NCBI RefSeq assembly: GCF_032118995.1 | Contig: NC_092659.1 | Location: 15,060,177-15,124,176, forward strand | DNA from: Asterias amurensis | Taxonomy: Eukaryota > Echinodermata > Asteroidea > Forcipulatida > Asteriidae | Length of the DNA stretch: 64,000 bases | Direction of reading: 5' to 3' | Shown: positions 49,541 through 62,220 of the stretch, piece after piece | Position numbering within the stretch: position 1 is the first letter of the stretch | How the letters are laid out: each line of letters starts with the position of its first letter | Notes under the pieces: model-generated | Seen by the model: only the letters and a program-made list of their open reading frames with translations | The model's database searches: none | What the model was told of the DNA's origin: nothing | Program-made: the position numbers and the translations under genes

Positions 49541-49762
49541 TAATGTTCTGTAGCTAGATATTTTTCTTGTGATACTCTGATTATTGTGACAGATAAAAAC
49601 AACACTAAAATGTAAACCTTTTATTTCAAAAGGTGGTCACGTTGTTGATATATCGTCGACAAACCGGAGTGGTTATTTCCACGCAGAAGTCACTAATAAA
49701 TAACAACAATAAATAAGACTTATAAAGCGCATTTTCTCAGGTACAACGCGATGGTGTAAAGA

Positions 49763-50032
49763 GGTAGTGAGGTAGTTTTCGAGAAAGAAGTAATTTCCAC
49801 GAATTTGATTTCGAGACCTCAAGTTTAGAATTTGAGGTCTCGAAATCAAGCATCTGAAAGCACACAACTTCGAGTGACAATTAGGGTGTTTTTTTCTTTC
49901 ATAGTTATCTCGCAGCTCCGTCGACCAATCGAGCTCAAATTTTCACAGGTTTGTTATTATATGCATATGTCGAGATACACCAAGTGAGAAGACTGGATTT
50001 TGACAATTAACAATAATATCCAGTGTCTTTAA
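49763..50032 (+). mobile_element. R1 copy, left end missing
   Basis: Starts in the AGTTTTCGAGAAAGAAGTAA block and runs to the right end. Confidence 0.7.
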
Positions 50033-51494
50033 GAGAGGTTTGTGCTAACACTAGGTGAAAGGCTCTTTTGAGTAGTGTTTGTTCTGAAAAGAATCGGTAA
50101 TTGACACCTCAACGTTTCGATCAGAATGTCCTGATCGCAAAGCTCAATAGTTATACTTTCACCATGCAAAGTTTCAAATCCTATTACTTAAATTATATTT
50201 TGCATCCCTCACAGCTATCCTCGGATGAGTAAGCCTACTCTCGTTCTTTTCAAGGTAAACTCAGTTTATCTTAGAGCGCAATGGAAACAGGTCTGAATGC
50301 TTCCTAAAATAGGGCAATCCATTTGTTTTAATGCAATTTGTTTCTAAAGATAATACTGCCCGTTGACGGACTCAATAATGACCTTTCTAATCTGGGTAAT
50401 GAACACGTATACTGATAACTTCATGGCTTTACTGTGTCATGTACGTTATGTAGCTTTATTAATTCCCTCGAGGTCTAATGTAATGGGATCCCTCTTATTT
50501 CAAAGTATTGAGGATCAAGTAGGAAATCTCAGGAATAGCAATGAGTATGTTTTAAAGCAAATAAGTAAGGGGCTTGTCTTATGAAATGTGACTTGAAAGC
50601 ACGGACAGGCTTAGGACCCATTAAGCTTGTATGCGCAAAAAGGCTTGACCTTACAGAACCTCTCGACAATTTACTTATTTGGTCCAAGCAGACATTAAAT
50701 TCATCATGAAGAGGCATGTGCTTTGTCTAGTTTTCTCACGGCCAAGATTTGCTGAAAGAGATTTTGCGCGACCTTTAACGAAAAAAGGTCTGAGATAAAA
50801 GTTATCGAATCACAACTTCTAAAAAGGTACTGGTCTACCGATCGACCAGCTACAGCATTTCGTATTATCTTTCAGAGCAAAATTTCAAGCATCACGTCAT
50901 CAGACAGCAAGCACAAAGAGAAATTTCTGCGCCAGGATTTTAGATTGATTCATTGCCGGTTTGACTGAGTATCATCAGAGTGCGGGAAAGAATTGACATT
51001 TCTCTGTGCAAAAACGTACAACCCATACTTTAAATGTGACGTCATCGAATGTTTTAGGAGTTTGTGTGTTGCGCGCCAAACACGTAAACTGTAACAAGTA
51101 ACCCAGTTACCCATTGTCAAAGTTGCGGTGTAATTCAGAAACTGTTTTATGTTATTTAAAGATGAGTGCATATTGCTGCAAGGTTGAGCGATAGCATCCA
51201 GTAATGAATTGTTTGGTAACCCTGCGCATGTGCAGTTAATCTGCAGTATTGTTTGGGGAAATCACGCACGTTGCTGTTAACCATTCAAATGGTTCCCGTC
51301 ACACGTGCTTTGCTTGCAAATTAAGACAAGCTTTTTTTTTTTATCGTGACGGGACTGTTGAGCGCCGAGGATTTAAGCGGTTTTTGACACATTGCTGCCC
51401 ACATATGACTTTCGGGGGAATTTCAGTGCGTGTCTTATTGCAAATCTATCCACGAATAGTGAAACATTCTCTTTCTGTGGATCATGTCGAGTGA

Positions 51495-51675
51495 ATGATG
51501 ATGATGCCGAGACGTGGTTTGAGAACGTCAGTTCGTGGGGGATTGGGGCTCTCTCGGACCCACGCCCGCACCGTGCTGCTCCTGCTGGTGGTGGTGGGGC
51601 GTGTGGCTTGGGGCTGGGGTGAACCGGATTTGAACAGACGGATTGGAGGTACCGCACAACGGCACGCTCCATCAG
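51495..51675 (+). CDS. Candidate first exon with signal peptide, unknown gene
   Basis: ATG run (MMMMPRRG), then a Leu/Val core (ARTVLLLLVVVGRVAWGWG) that looks like a signal peptide with a likely cleavage after it, then about 18 residues and CATCAG|gttggt, phase 1. The 190-bp stretch is much more GC-rich than its surroundings. An alternative donor is GGAG|gtaccg near 51648. No homologue recognised. The opposite strand is also open, so coding status is uncertain. Confidence 0.35.
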
Positions 51676-52693
51676 GTTGGTACACAATTTTTCAAAGCGT
51701 GTTAATTATTCTCTTCAAGTTTGATTCTAGATCAGTGACTGTAAACCTTTGCACCAAACTAAATTACAGCTTACGTTAATTTTTGTTTCTCAAAATAATG
51801 GAATATGAAATACGTACAATGCGTAGGATAGGCCCTAAAAGTAAGAAGTGGAACGACAAAACTTCTTCACAAAATCTGTCCGCAGGGCAACACAGCAATA
51901 AGACCTATTTTTTTTTAATTCGGTTTGTGGAATGTCGGTGTTAGTTGGAAGTTCTTTAAATTGTTAGTTTATGGAATTAAACATTGCTTTCGAGAAAGAC
52001 TCAGTTATTTGTTTGGTAGGCATTTATCATTATATTGTTTTGGTTGGTATTAAATCAGTATGCAACAGCTAAATATACTTTCTCATATAAAATATTACTA
52101 GTATTTTAACATACAACGTAGCTCTTTATGAAATGGTTGGATCTCACAACGAAAAGAACTTGGCACCAAATGTGAGTGTATTTTTTACATGTTGTTGGCA
52201 GGTGTGTTTAATTTGTAGGTGATCTGTTTTTGTGTGAAATACATGTTGTGATCTAACAATGCAAAGAAGAAGTCAATTTGTGAGAAAACGTTGTCCTCTT
52301 TCATCTCACGTGGGAGATGAATTGAAAGAAAAGTATACATTGGTTTTTCTGAACCATTTGAAAATTTTATCTCATACAAATTATAGATACATACATATAT
52401 CATAAAACAAACCTGTGAACATTAACAATTTATTTCAAAATATGGTATCTATTTCCATTCCACTCACTTAATAATCGACTTTTATATAGCGTTTTATCAC
52501 ATCCCAAATGGCGTATCGAAACGCTTCTGACATAAATTACTACCCCTGGTCAGTGGGTCAATATTTCATTCCTTAAACCATCTCAGCTCCCTGTGGAGTA
52601 TACTGCCGGTGCTGTGAGTTACCGCGCTCCACTTCCAATTGAAATGATTCTCAAAATTCGTTCTACTTTGAAAAGCTGCTGTATTTCAAACCA

Positions 52694-52905
52694 ATGGTAC
52701 GTTCGATTAGCTTCCCCGGGTCGACCCCGTTGTGCTCACGTGGGGAGATAATTACCCCACGTTCGTCCTGGGAAAAGTCGCAATTTTTCCCAGGACGAAC
52801 GTGTGCAGAAAATTACCCACGTTCTTCCTGGATAAAAACCACAATCATCCTTCTTGTGGTGACGTCAGTGCACCTTGGGCAAGCTCCCTAGTGCCCCGCT
52901 TGTGG
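52694..52905. mobile_element. R3 element, mixed type
   Basis: Left end with short-type core (ACGTTCGTCCTGG repeated) then long-type pieces (GTGGTGACGTCAGTGC, GTGCCCCGCTTGTGG); right end replaced by the R2-related element at 52909. Confidence 0.6.
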
Positions 52906-52908
52906 ATC

Positions 52909-53172
52909 TGGGCCCAATTTCATGGCTCTGCTTACCGCCGAATTCTGCGCTTACGCTCATGATTCCCCGCTTACGTGCAAGCGCCGAGCGAGCGCCGAAT
53001 TTCTGCGCTATAGCCTTGTGACCGTAGAATGTCTAGTAACGTGGAGTACGCACGCGCAGAAGCCAAACCTCGCCGCTAACCCGTGAAATACGCTTGCCGT
53101 AAGCACAGAATTCCCTGCTCCGTAAGCGCTGATTCTGTGCTTGCCGTTAGCAGAGCCATGAAATTGGGCCCG
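52909..53172. mobile_element. R2-related foldback with GC-rich arms
   Basis: Same GGGCCCAATTTCATGG ends but arms built on GCTTACGCGC-like sequence, unlike R2. About 260 bp. Confidence 0.5.
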
Positions 53173-53845
53173 GGTCATTTGGCACTGGCCCGAGGTGCAC
53201 GGGATTTGAAAAATAGAACTGAGATGAGCAGCTTTCTGCTGCACTTTCTGTGTTTATCCTGTGATGTCCTTGTTGTTTTTCATTACCCCTGTAGGTTCCT
53301 ACTCAGTATTTCAAACTGGGGTCTCTAACGAACAAACTTGCTTTTAGGAGACCCTCACCACTTAGTCATTACAATGTGTACAAAGTACCGCCTTGTTTAT
53401 TACTGTGTAAGCAAACTGATTATACGGATATAAATCGAAATGAACTGAACTAGAATAATAAATTTAAGTATAAGAAAGTACAGTGAAAGCGTCGTGCAAA
53501 GAGCTTTACAAATTTGGAGTACACAGCGGCTGCAAATGGAGTACAGATTTAGGGGTCGCAAGGTTTTTTTTTTCCAAGGAAATTCTCCTCCATTTCCGTT
53601 AGATTTTTATTAAACAAACGCCTTTCAACGCTCTTGTTTTGCATTTGTCTACCTTTTGCATAATAAAATAATCTAATGTGGAGGTATAAAAGCTACACTG
53701 TCAATGTGTAATAGAAGAAAGAAACATTTCAGTCAAGCATCGAATGTGAGCTTCGAGTAAGAATATTTTGCTAGCCAAGTAGGTGTGCTGGAACTAGTAT
53801 GATTAAAATGGTTCCCGTTACTCTAGAACTAGACTAGCTACAAAC

Positions 53846-54436
53846 CAATGTACTCGAGTACCAACGAGTTCTAAGTACAAACCGTGGCTCTGGAGTACTA
53901 CAGAGTACTAGGTACACACCGTGGTACTCGAGTACTAAGGAATACTAAGTAAAACCGTGGTACCGCAGTTCTAACGAGTACTAGGTACAAACCGTGGTAC
54001 CGCAGTTCTAACGAGTACTAGGTACAAACCGTGGTACTCGAGTACTAACGAGTACTAGGTACACACCGTGGTACTCGAGTACTAAGGAATACTAAGTAAA
54101 AACCGTAGTACCGCAGTTCTAACGAGTACTAGGTACAAACCATGGTACTCGAGTACTAACGAATACTAGGCACAAACCGTGGTACCCGAGTACTAACGAG
54201 TACTACGTTCAAACCGTGATACTAGAGTACTAACGAGTACTGTAGGTACAACCCGTAGAACTCGAGTAATAACAAGTACTAGGTACAAGCCGTGGTACTG
54301 GAGTACTAACGATTACTAGGTATAAAGCCGTGGTACTGGAGTACTAACGAATATTCTAGGTATAAAACGTGGTACTGGAGTACAACGAGTACTACGTACA
54401 ATGCGTGGTACTCGAGTACAAGTACCGAGCACGAGT
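53846..54436. repeat. Minisatellite, unit about 37 bp, about 15 copies
   Basis: Consensus contains ACCGTGGTACTCGAGTAC and TAACGAGTACTAGGTACAA. Copies vary by substitutions and small indels. The core GAGTACTAACGAGTACT is itself palindrome-like. Confidence 0.9.
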
Positions 54437-54933
54437 ACAACAGTTCAAGCTAGATAGTGTTCATGTTACTATTTGGAGACACGCAACCCTTCATGAATTT
54501 GGTGGTGCAACTATAAAGTAAAGGGATGCCATCGGTACCTTCGAAGTTTTGATCTCTGAGATTATTAAACTAGTTTTGTGTGCGCAGTATACGTTCTAAA
54601 GAAGATTTGTAAAATGTTGGTATAACGTCCTATTTTACTTCGAAAACCTTAGGGAAATCTAGTGTAATTTCTTTTCCGGCTGATGAAAAAGACCCAGCTT
54701 TCCGAGTAAACTAGGTTCAATTACTTGAGTGCGGGCCTTGTATACATTGTCATCAAACTCTAAACTGATTTAGTTTAGATCTTGGCGATCTAATAAGGAA
54801 CGACAAGATGGATGGTTTCGTATACCGTCGCGATATTCATGGATTCTACTACAAACCTAGTTCCATCTTGTTATACCCCCATGGTTTGTCCCCTATACGC
54901 GGTGCTGGCCTTTTGAGTTAAAATGAAATGTGG

Positions 54934-54985
54934 TTAAAGGCAGTGGACACGGTTAGTAATTACTCAAAATAGTTATTAGCATACA
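54934..54985 (+). mobile_element. R1 left-end fragment
   Basis: TTAAAGGCAGTGGACACGGT and ATTACTCAAAATAGTTATTA only. Confidence 0.6.
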
Positions 54986-55424
54986 TACACCACTACGTCA
55001 AGAAAGCAGCGCATTAGGTACCGAACTGGGATACAGAATAAAGCACACATGAGAAGTACAATATAACTTGAGTTATGGGGAGCTGTTATAGTCTTAAACG
55101 TTGTCTGTGCTTGGTGGCTCTTTTGTATACTTTGATGTCGCAGGTCTCAATGTTTTAAAGGTTTAGACTTAATCAAATAATCGAATAACCGAAATTGAAA
55201 CGAGACGAGATGAAATGGGGAAATACAAAAAGCAAACCATTATCAACTCTTTGTTAAATCAGGGAATTGAAGTTATCTAAACGAATCAGCCATACACAAG
55301 GAAATCCAGTAGCCGGTTTGACTGAAGAGGTTTCACAAAATCTACTTTAAAGTTATGAGTCTGTTTAGGCAATGACTCTGAAAACAAATTGTAGTCTGCT
55401 CAGAACTTTTTAATGTCATTGTTC

Positions 55425-55705
55425 GTTTTGTCTGTCTTGTCGTGTTTCCTCTTCGCTGTTTGTTTGTTTGTTTGTCTGTCTGTAAAGGCTGTTGTCTACA
55501 AGCCTCGGCTAACTCTAACAGCCTCGTGCTCTCGCTCCTGTCTTGTACATAGTTCATTCCTAGTTATATATTTAATATTTGCTTTAACATTCTTTTATTT
55601 TTGCACATTTTTATACGCCAGTGTCTTTGTTACATTACTATGTACTGTTTAATTCTCATATTGTTATTTTGTTTTCCAACACGATGGAATAAACGTATTG
55701 AATTG
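55425..55705 (+). mobile_element. Possible LINE or SINE 3' tail ending in TTGAA repeats
   Basis: T-rich sequence ending TGGAATAAACGTATTGAATTGAATTGA, like the 3' end of a non-LTR element; the same TTGAATTGAATTGA tail occurs near 59667-59680. No coding part is visible. Confidence 0.35.
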
Positions 55706-56239
55706 AATTGAAAAAAATCCTCAGACTATTGTATGTATTTCGTAAAACTGCTTTTGTATATATATATTGGAGCTCCTAGTAAATGGAAGTTATTGATCAA
55801 GAGTGGTCTTCTTAGTAAATTGTTTTGCGAAGAGAAACATTCGTTTTCTAAGTAAAACATTTGAATAGTTTCTATTTAATTTATGAGCATTTTTAGTATT
55901 TAATCTTCTTTTGATCATAAAGTATGACATTGTCATTAATTGTTCTGAGCAGATGCTATGTAACTTTTATCCGAAAGCTTTCTGGTTACAAAGATGGTGA
56001 TGGAAATAAGCGTTCTGTGAAATTGTTTCCTCTAGACTCCCCCAGTTGATTAGAAACCATTGAAAGAATGTCAAAATATGTGAACATCCAAAGATCAACT
56101 ACATGTGCCTTTGGGAAATTTCCGAATGCTGCACACATACGGCAAAACGCGGTTGATACCCACTGGCACCTCCCTGTACATGGATGGATTTGATGTTCTT
56201 GATGGAAATTGGCAACCGTGCTGTGTTTATGCCGCTTTC

Positions 56240-56631
56240 TTAAAAGGAACACGTTGCCTTGGATCTGTCGAGTTGGTTTTTGAAAATCGTTCTGTAACCG
56301 TTTGTTGTAAAATGTATATGGTTAGAAAGATATTGTAAAAGTAGAATACAATGATCTACACAAGTATGCCTCGAAATTGCACGGTTTTCTTTTTACCCTG
56401 TCGACTAACACAGTCGGCCATTTATGGGAGTCAAAATGTTGACTCCCATAAATGGCCGACCGTGATAGTTCGCGACGTAAAAGGAAAACCGTGCAATTTC
56501 GAGTGATACTTGTGTGGATCATTATATTCTACTTTTAAAACATCTTTCTGACCATATGCATTTCGTAACAAACGGTTTCAAACGCTTTTAATAGACCAAC
56601 TCGTCCGATCCAAGGCAACGTGTTCCTTTAA
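56240..56631. mobile_element. R6 foldback element
   Basis: Same ends; central ATGGGAGTCAAAATGTTGAC is a near-perfect hairpin tip. Confidence 0.8.
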
Positions 56632-57191
56632 TAAAGGCAAAGTGTTGCTGGTAGCGGCTGCTGAATGCGCCACAGCACCTTGTAAACACTTATAAGTCGC
56701 TACTTAAATTGGTTTCATTATTAAAAAAATATATATATAAAAAGCTGTCTTATATAATGTTTTTGTTTGATCAAACACCTTGAGAACCTTATCGATAGAA
56801 ACATGCTAGTTTGTGCGTGGAGTGAGCCTTGCTTTACAGTGGAATAATGCATACTTTGAACATGAGCAGCACCGAGGTTACGATAAGCATATGATTGCAC
56901 TTCTGCCAATAACTACGGTCCAATTCCATAAATCTGTTCAGTCACAAAACAAAATATGCTTAGCACTACAAATCGTGCTTAACAGAAACTAGTAACCAGT
57001 AACCAGTCAAAAATTTGTACAGTGAATGTCTATTTTGTACGTCGATGTTTGACATGCAAACGTACATGAATGTCCATTAACCATTATCGAAAAAAACCCG
57101 GAAAAAACAACATTGACATTCACTGTCAGACTATGTGAATGTTCATTGTGTAATTTCAAACAGTATCATCTAGCATGTGGCATCTGGTGTT

Positions 57192-57368
57192 GTCCGAGAT
57201 CAAGATCTATGCCTGAAAGTGCAGCCTAAGCGTGGCCATGGGCTGTGCCTAATGATTTAACCCAAGCCTAATCTGATGTAGTCCGAGATCTAGACCTATG
57301 CCTGAAAGTAAAGCCTAAGCGTGGCCTTGGGCTGTGCCTAACGATTTAACCCAAGCCTAATGTAGTCC
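57192..57368. repeat. Tandem duplication, two units of about 89 bp
   Basis: GTCCGAGATCAAGATCTATG at 57192 repeats as GTCCGAGATCTAGACCTATG at 57281. Confidence 0.8.
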
Positions 57369-57397
57369 CGGCCAGTTGGCGCGCATCCCTGACCAGT

Positions 57398-57632
57398 GCC
57401 CATTTTTATAGAGCTGTTAAGCACAAATATTTGTTTAACATGAAATTTCTTCCTCCATAAAAACAAGATTACCTACCAAATTTCCATGTGATTTTGAGTA
57501 AAAGGCAAACAACAGCTGAATACTAGTAACAAGCAATATGCAACAAATATAAATTAATCCGTTTTTTTTTTCAATGAAGACATTTCATGCTTAGCAACTT
57601 TGCGTGCTTAGCAGCTCTATGAAATTTGGCCC
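57398..57632. mobile_element. R2 element, diverged
   Basis: Ends and arms recognisable; one arm lost the GGTTGGTAATCC part. Confidence 0.65.
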
Positions 57633-58006
57633 AGCTTTGGCCAGCTTTAACTTCTTAATCACTATATGAGCAATTTTATTACTTTTTAATCAGTCCTTAA
57701 TGGCTTCACCAACAAGTAATTCATTAACTGGTCATTTTTTCTCAAATCAGGCATGGCATTCGTTCACGTTGGGTTGACATTTGTTTGAAAAATATCAGTA
57801 ATTAAAGTATAGTTTTAGGACCCTTTCATATAATTTGCATTAGGGAGGACCTCATAACCTTGGATTATTATTTTAACAAGCTTTAGTGCTGTTATTAGTA
57901 ATTTAACCAGTTAGGGGATGTTATTTTAAAGACCCCTTCCAAAAACTCATACGAGATTCAATCCCTGTGTGTGTAATAATAGCTGTCCGGTCGGGCAGCT
58001 GATGTG

Positions 58007-58196
58007 TAAAGGCCCGGTCACACAGGCCCCGATAACGAGAACGAAAACGAGAACGATAGAAATGCACGCTCGCGATTGGTTGAATTGCTCCACGCAGAAT
58101 ACGCCCACGCTCATTCAACCAATCGAGGGCGTGCATTTTTACTTTTACCGTTATCGTTTTCGTTCTCGTTATCGGGGCCTGTGTGACCGGGCCTTA
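58007..58196. mobile_element. R12 foldback element
   Basis: About 190 bp with arms of TAAAGGCCCGGTCACACAGG then CCCCGATAACGAGAACG; almost perfect inverted repeat. Lies 130 bp before the candidate exon at 58327. Confidence 0.75.
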
Positions 58197-58326
58197 ATTC
58201 ATTTTGAGAGGAAAGTTAAATGTGAGCAACGTTAAATCATGGAGCTTTAATCATTCTTTCGCAACTGAAAGTGTTCGTTTGTCGAGAAATTCCATTCTCG
58301 GTCAAGCTTTTGTTGGACTCGGAAGA

Positions 58327-58543
58327 ATGGCATCCCGATGTGTTGGGTGTGTGGAGATTGTTGTAGTTTTGCTGATTGTTATATTGATGGTTGTTGTCAC
58401 CGAATCATCACGTTGGAGTTATTACCGTCGACGACGATCATATTCAGGGCGGGATACTGGCAGCACCACGCAAAGTACCACACTGGCAAATGCATATTGG
58501 ACTTCGCAAATTCCAATGAACGGATTGAACAAATCAGTTGAAG
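58327..58543 (+). CDS. Candidate first exon with signal peptide, unknown gene
   Basis: ATG 58327 opens MASRCVGCVEIVVVLLIV, a typical signal peptide core, followed by a basic stretch (SRWSYYRRRRSY) and a Ser/Thr-rich stretch, ending GAAG|gtaaag in phase 1. Could be a secreted or type I membrane protein whose other exons lie to the right, possibly an alternative first exon of the same gene as 51495-51675. No homologue recognised. Confidence 0.4.
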
Positions 58544-59959
58544 GTAAAGATAATGAGTTGTCACTTTTTTAAGAATCCATTTAGGTTGTTATAATTAAAC
58601 CCTGCTATTTGAAACATGGTTAATGCTCATCTCAATATACCAGTCATATTCCGAGGGATTAACTATAACTGATTGCAATCCGACAGTCTTTCAGATGGTA
58701 TAGAGATTGTACTTCACCATTTCCGGGGGGACCCGTGAATGTGTGGGGTCAGTTGTGTCGAGCAACTGCACGACAGAGTAAGGCTCGTTTGTGTACAAGT
58801 CAATGGACACTTCCCTTAAGACAGCGGACTAGTCTATGTTGTAAACAATCCAGCGGGTAAACGAGAGGCAGTTTAACCCACTAAGGGTTAAAATTAAACA
58901 ACATACAATTCCTGAAAATACTATCGCACCGTCATCCCCACGATGCTATCCCGTTATTGGTGTAGGTGAGTCATGGTTAATTATATAAACGGTCTACTGT
59001 ATAAACGACGTTTGTTGGCAAACCAAGCGAAGTGTTGAAGTCGCTCTTCACATAAAACAGTATTACAAAATGTACTGCAAAATGGTATGCACTTCTAACA
59101 TTTCAGAATCTAAAGCAGTTTTTATTGACATTGACAGACCGGTAACACGTAACATTATTACTGGAAGCATTTACAAACCCGATACTTATAATAATGTGAC
59201 CTTCTGGAGCCTTTAAAGACATTATTAAACTCATAATTTCAGTTAAAGAAACAGTGTTGTAAATACAAAGTGAGATTTTAACACCAACTTGTAGAATTCG
59301 GACAAATATTATTGGTCAACAATTATACTGTGTACGTTTCGCGCGTGTTCGAACATCCGGGATAGTTGTGTTACCACCCACATGGAGTTTTTACATTGGC
59401 AATATTTTGTTTCGTCAATTAGTTTAACCTAGTTTATGGTAATTATAATGATGTGTTTTGCTGGGGATGTATATTAAGTGACAAATAAGATGAAGGTTAG
59501 GCTTCACCTAGTTTCCTACATGTTGACAAAGTGTTTTGTTTACAGTCAATTAGTGTGCCCTTCTAGTAAAATTAATTATAAGCTTACTTACTGTAAACAT
59601 GTTATATTGATTCTGTTGCAAACTACTGTTTTTAATTGGGGATGTCAAAATGAAATAAGTGTCTTATTGAATTGAATTGACGGTAAAATCAGTTCAAACA
59701 TAATAACGAAGACAACTCGAAAATTGACCCCCGTTTCCGATCACTTTGAAACAATTAAGATTGTTGTCCAGCTGATGCTTATAATGTCACTGTGTATGGT
59801 CGCACAAATTTGGGCGTGATTAACAAATGGCCTAATAAACTTTAAAAGACGATTTGTTTACACTCAAAAATAATAGTCTATGTTTAAGCTGTTTTCCTAG
59901 CCCAAGTGTAGTCCCGACTTTTAAACAAATAATTCTGTTGATAACCTTACATTAGTTTT

Positions 59960-60310
59960 GTGAAGTTAGATTGGTATTGGATATTGGACACTCACGTTTG
60001 TGAAGCGAATATCGATACTGCTTTTTAGATATTGGATACTGGACATTACCATAGGTTTGTTCAGATAATGATTGGATATTTGAACATTCCCATAGGTTGT
60101 GCAGTGAATACAGATGTTGCTTATTAGATTTTGGATATTGGACATTCATATAGGTTTGTACAGATAATGTATACTTTTACATCAATATTGGATATTTGGA
60201 CATTCCTATAGGTTGTGCAGTGAATGTCTACCTTGTACAACGTCATTGCATATTGGCAGTCCCCTAGGTCCGACAGTAAATGCCTACCTTGTACATCGAT
60301 ATTTGACATT
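59960..60310. repeat. Degenerate tandem repeat, unit about 60 bp
   Basis: Repeated GGATATTGGACATTC and CATAGGTTTGT with GCAGTGAAT; five or six rough copies. Confidence 0.6.
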
Positions 60311-60982
60311 CGTTTTGTATGTGTTTTCAAAAGGAATGCACAAACATTTAATGTCTATTTGAATAATCTGGCGTTTATTGTGAACATTTCCGTAATTCAT
60401 TCCTGTCGTTTCGATCTGAGCTTTTGTCTTACCGGCGACAATGACGATGGGCAGTAACACCTGAGAAGCATAAATAAATACAGCGGGCAAGGGTTGTAAA
60501 TATACGAGAAATGAGCAGGTGTGATAGAACAAACATTATACTGCATTGGATGAAATATCAAGACTTGTTGGGACAAGCAAAGGCAGGATAAAGCGTTCGG
60601 GGCTTAATTTTATAGCGCTGCTTTTTCGTGCTTACTGTAGCAGAAAAGTTTGCTAAGGCGAAAAGCGTTTTTTACAGGTTAGCAGAAAAATTGGGCGGCC
60701 ATCTTGCACGTTAACCATGGTTTTGCACTATGACGTCATTTGTTTTCTTGCAGTAAGCACCGAAAGAGTAGCACGCCTTTTCGTGTGCCTACGGTTAGCA
60801 GCGACTCGAAATGGTCTTACATGCCAAATGATTTTCATTGGATATCTGCGTTGTGATTGATCTGCTCCGATCTGCGTTGTGCTTGGTCTGCTCCGAAGTG
60901 ACGTTTTTTGTCAAACACACATTTCTGCGTGTATTGTGTGCCTAATAATTGTATTATGTTTTAAAAGCACCATGGAAACGTT

Positions 60983-61252
60983 TGATAGTTGCCAAATACC
61001 AGTATTCTCTAATTTGGTGTAACCCAACTTGCGTAAAATGACAAACCTGTGAAAATTTGGACTTTATTGTTTAGCTGAAGTATTTTGAGAGAGACATTAC
61101 CACTCTCTCAAAAACTACGTTACTTCAGAGGGAGCTGTTTCTAACAATGTTTTATACAATCAACAGCTCTCCATTGCTCGTTATCAATAAGGTTTTTATG
61201 CTAACAAGTATTACTATTTTGAGCAATAATCAATATTGTCTAGTGCCTTAGA
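60983..61252 (-). mobile_element. R1 copy, reverse, internal deletion
   Basis: Reverse-order blocks including GGAGCTGTTTCTAACAATG and ATTTTGAGCAATAATCAATA. Confidence 0.6.
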
Positions 61253-62120
61253 TAGTTAGAGTGTGTGGTTTGACACGTGTGGATGGATGAGACGTCAAAG
61301 GTCATCTGGCAGGATCCCGCCTGAAGCTCAAGGCTGGTATCTGGTGGTACTCACGAGCCTCGAAGTGTGACGTCTGATATTCAAGCTAAATAGCCCCTGC
61401 CTTGCATACGGCGTCACAAGCCTAAAACAGCGCCCCCATTGGGGTTAATGAAGATTCATGGTTGTCGTTGGCTGAGGTTCTGTGTGCGATGCGTGCTCAT
61501 CAGTGATGAGGGCAAATGGACGGGTCTATTGTAAACTGTTTAACCACATGAATCCGCTGAGCAGAACTTATCAAGGAACCATGGTTACATGCATGAACCA
61601 CTCAGACTTTGGCTGGCAACCCATATCTGCTCAGCAAGAATTTTCGTTACTGATCTTTATTTTAATGCCGTTAGAGCTTAATAAAATCTGGAGATAGTTT
61701 CCTGTAGAAAATAATCTTAAAAGGTCGGTGGCGTAGTCATTATTGCAAACAAACTTCACAGTCTTTGTTGCACTACTTCCCCCTCAAGCTTGTTCAATAA
61801 CAGTAATAATCGGACCGCTTTAGGGACATTATGTAGGTGATGGGAAATCAACTGTGGAGAAAGTCTATCCGCAAGTTAGTCTTGAATAGTTTTGAAAAAA
61901 GTGCCTCAAAATGCCAGTGTTGTCAGACCCGTGGCTTAAGAGCGTTTACTTTACCAAGTCTCTGTGCACGCTCCTTGGGTTTTCACGCTTAATTTATTCA
62001 GCACTGGCATAGTAATAGAGCCGGACTGATAATGATAAAATAATCCATTACCATTTGTCTCATCATGCCGTCATGTTTTTGCTTTTAATTTTAATCAAGG
62101 GTAGTTTCATTCGTGGAGCA

Positions 62121-62220
62121 TTAAAGGCACGGTACACGTTTGGTAATTGTCAAAGACCAGTTTTCTCACTTGGTGTATCCCAAAATATGCATACAATACC
62201 AAACCTGCGAAAAGATGGGC
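62121..62220 (-). mobile_element. R1 right-end fragment, reverse
   Basis: TTAAAGGCACGGTACACGTT then TCACTTGGTGTATCCC; abuts the forward copy at 62221. Confidence 0.6.

Larger units (their letters stand above)
45290..51494. other. Non-coding region upstream of PINCH
   Basis: Begins with the likely PINCH promoter (GCGCCCTCTGTTGACA and poly-G near 45420-45437), a palindrome near 45790-45910, then mostly unique AT-rich sequence, and a pile of repeats at 48138-49271 and 49763-50032. I see no gene. Confidence 0.5.
51676..58326. other. Region between the two candidate signal-peptide exons
   Basis: Holds R3/R2-related elements (52694-53172), the 37-bp minisatellite, a possible LINE tail, R6 (56240), a tandem duplication, R2 (57398) and R12. 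No exon I can support. Confidence 0.5.

Noticed and set aside
51373..51687. 104-codon minus-strand frame with Pro/Ala-rich part
   Set aside because: Mirror of the GC-rich plus-strand candidate exon; no start context or domain, though it cannot be fully excluded.
61482..61697. Plus-strand frame with several Cys (MCDACSSVM...)
   Set aside because: No acceptor/donor pattern or repeat of Cys spacing typical of a module; looks like chance.
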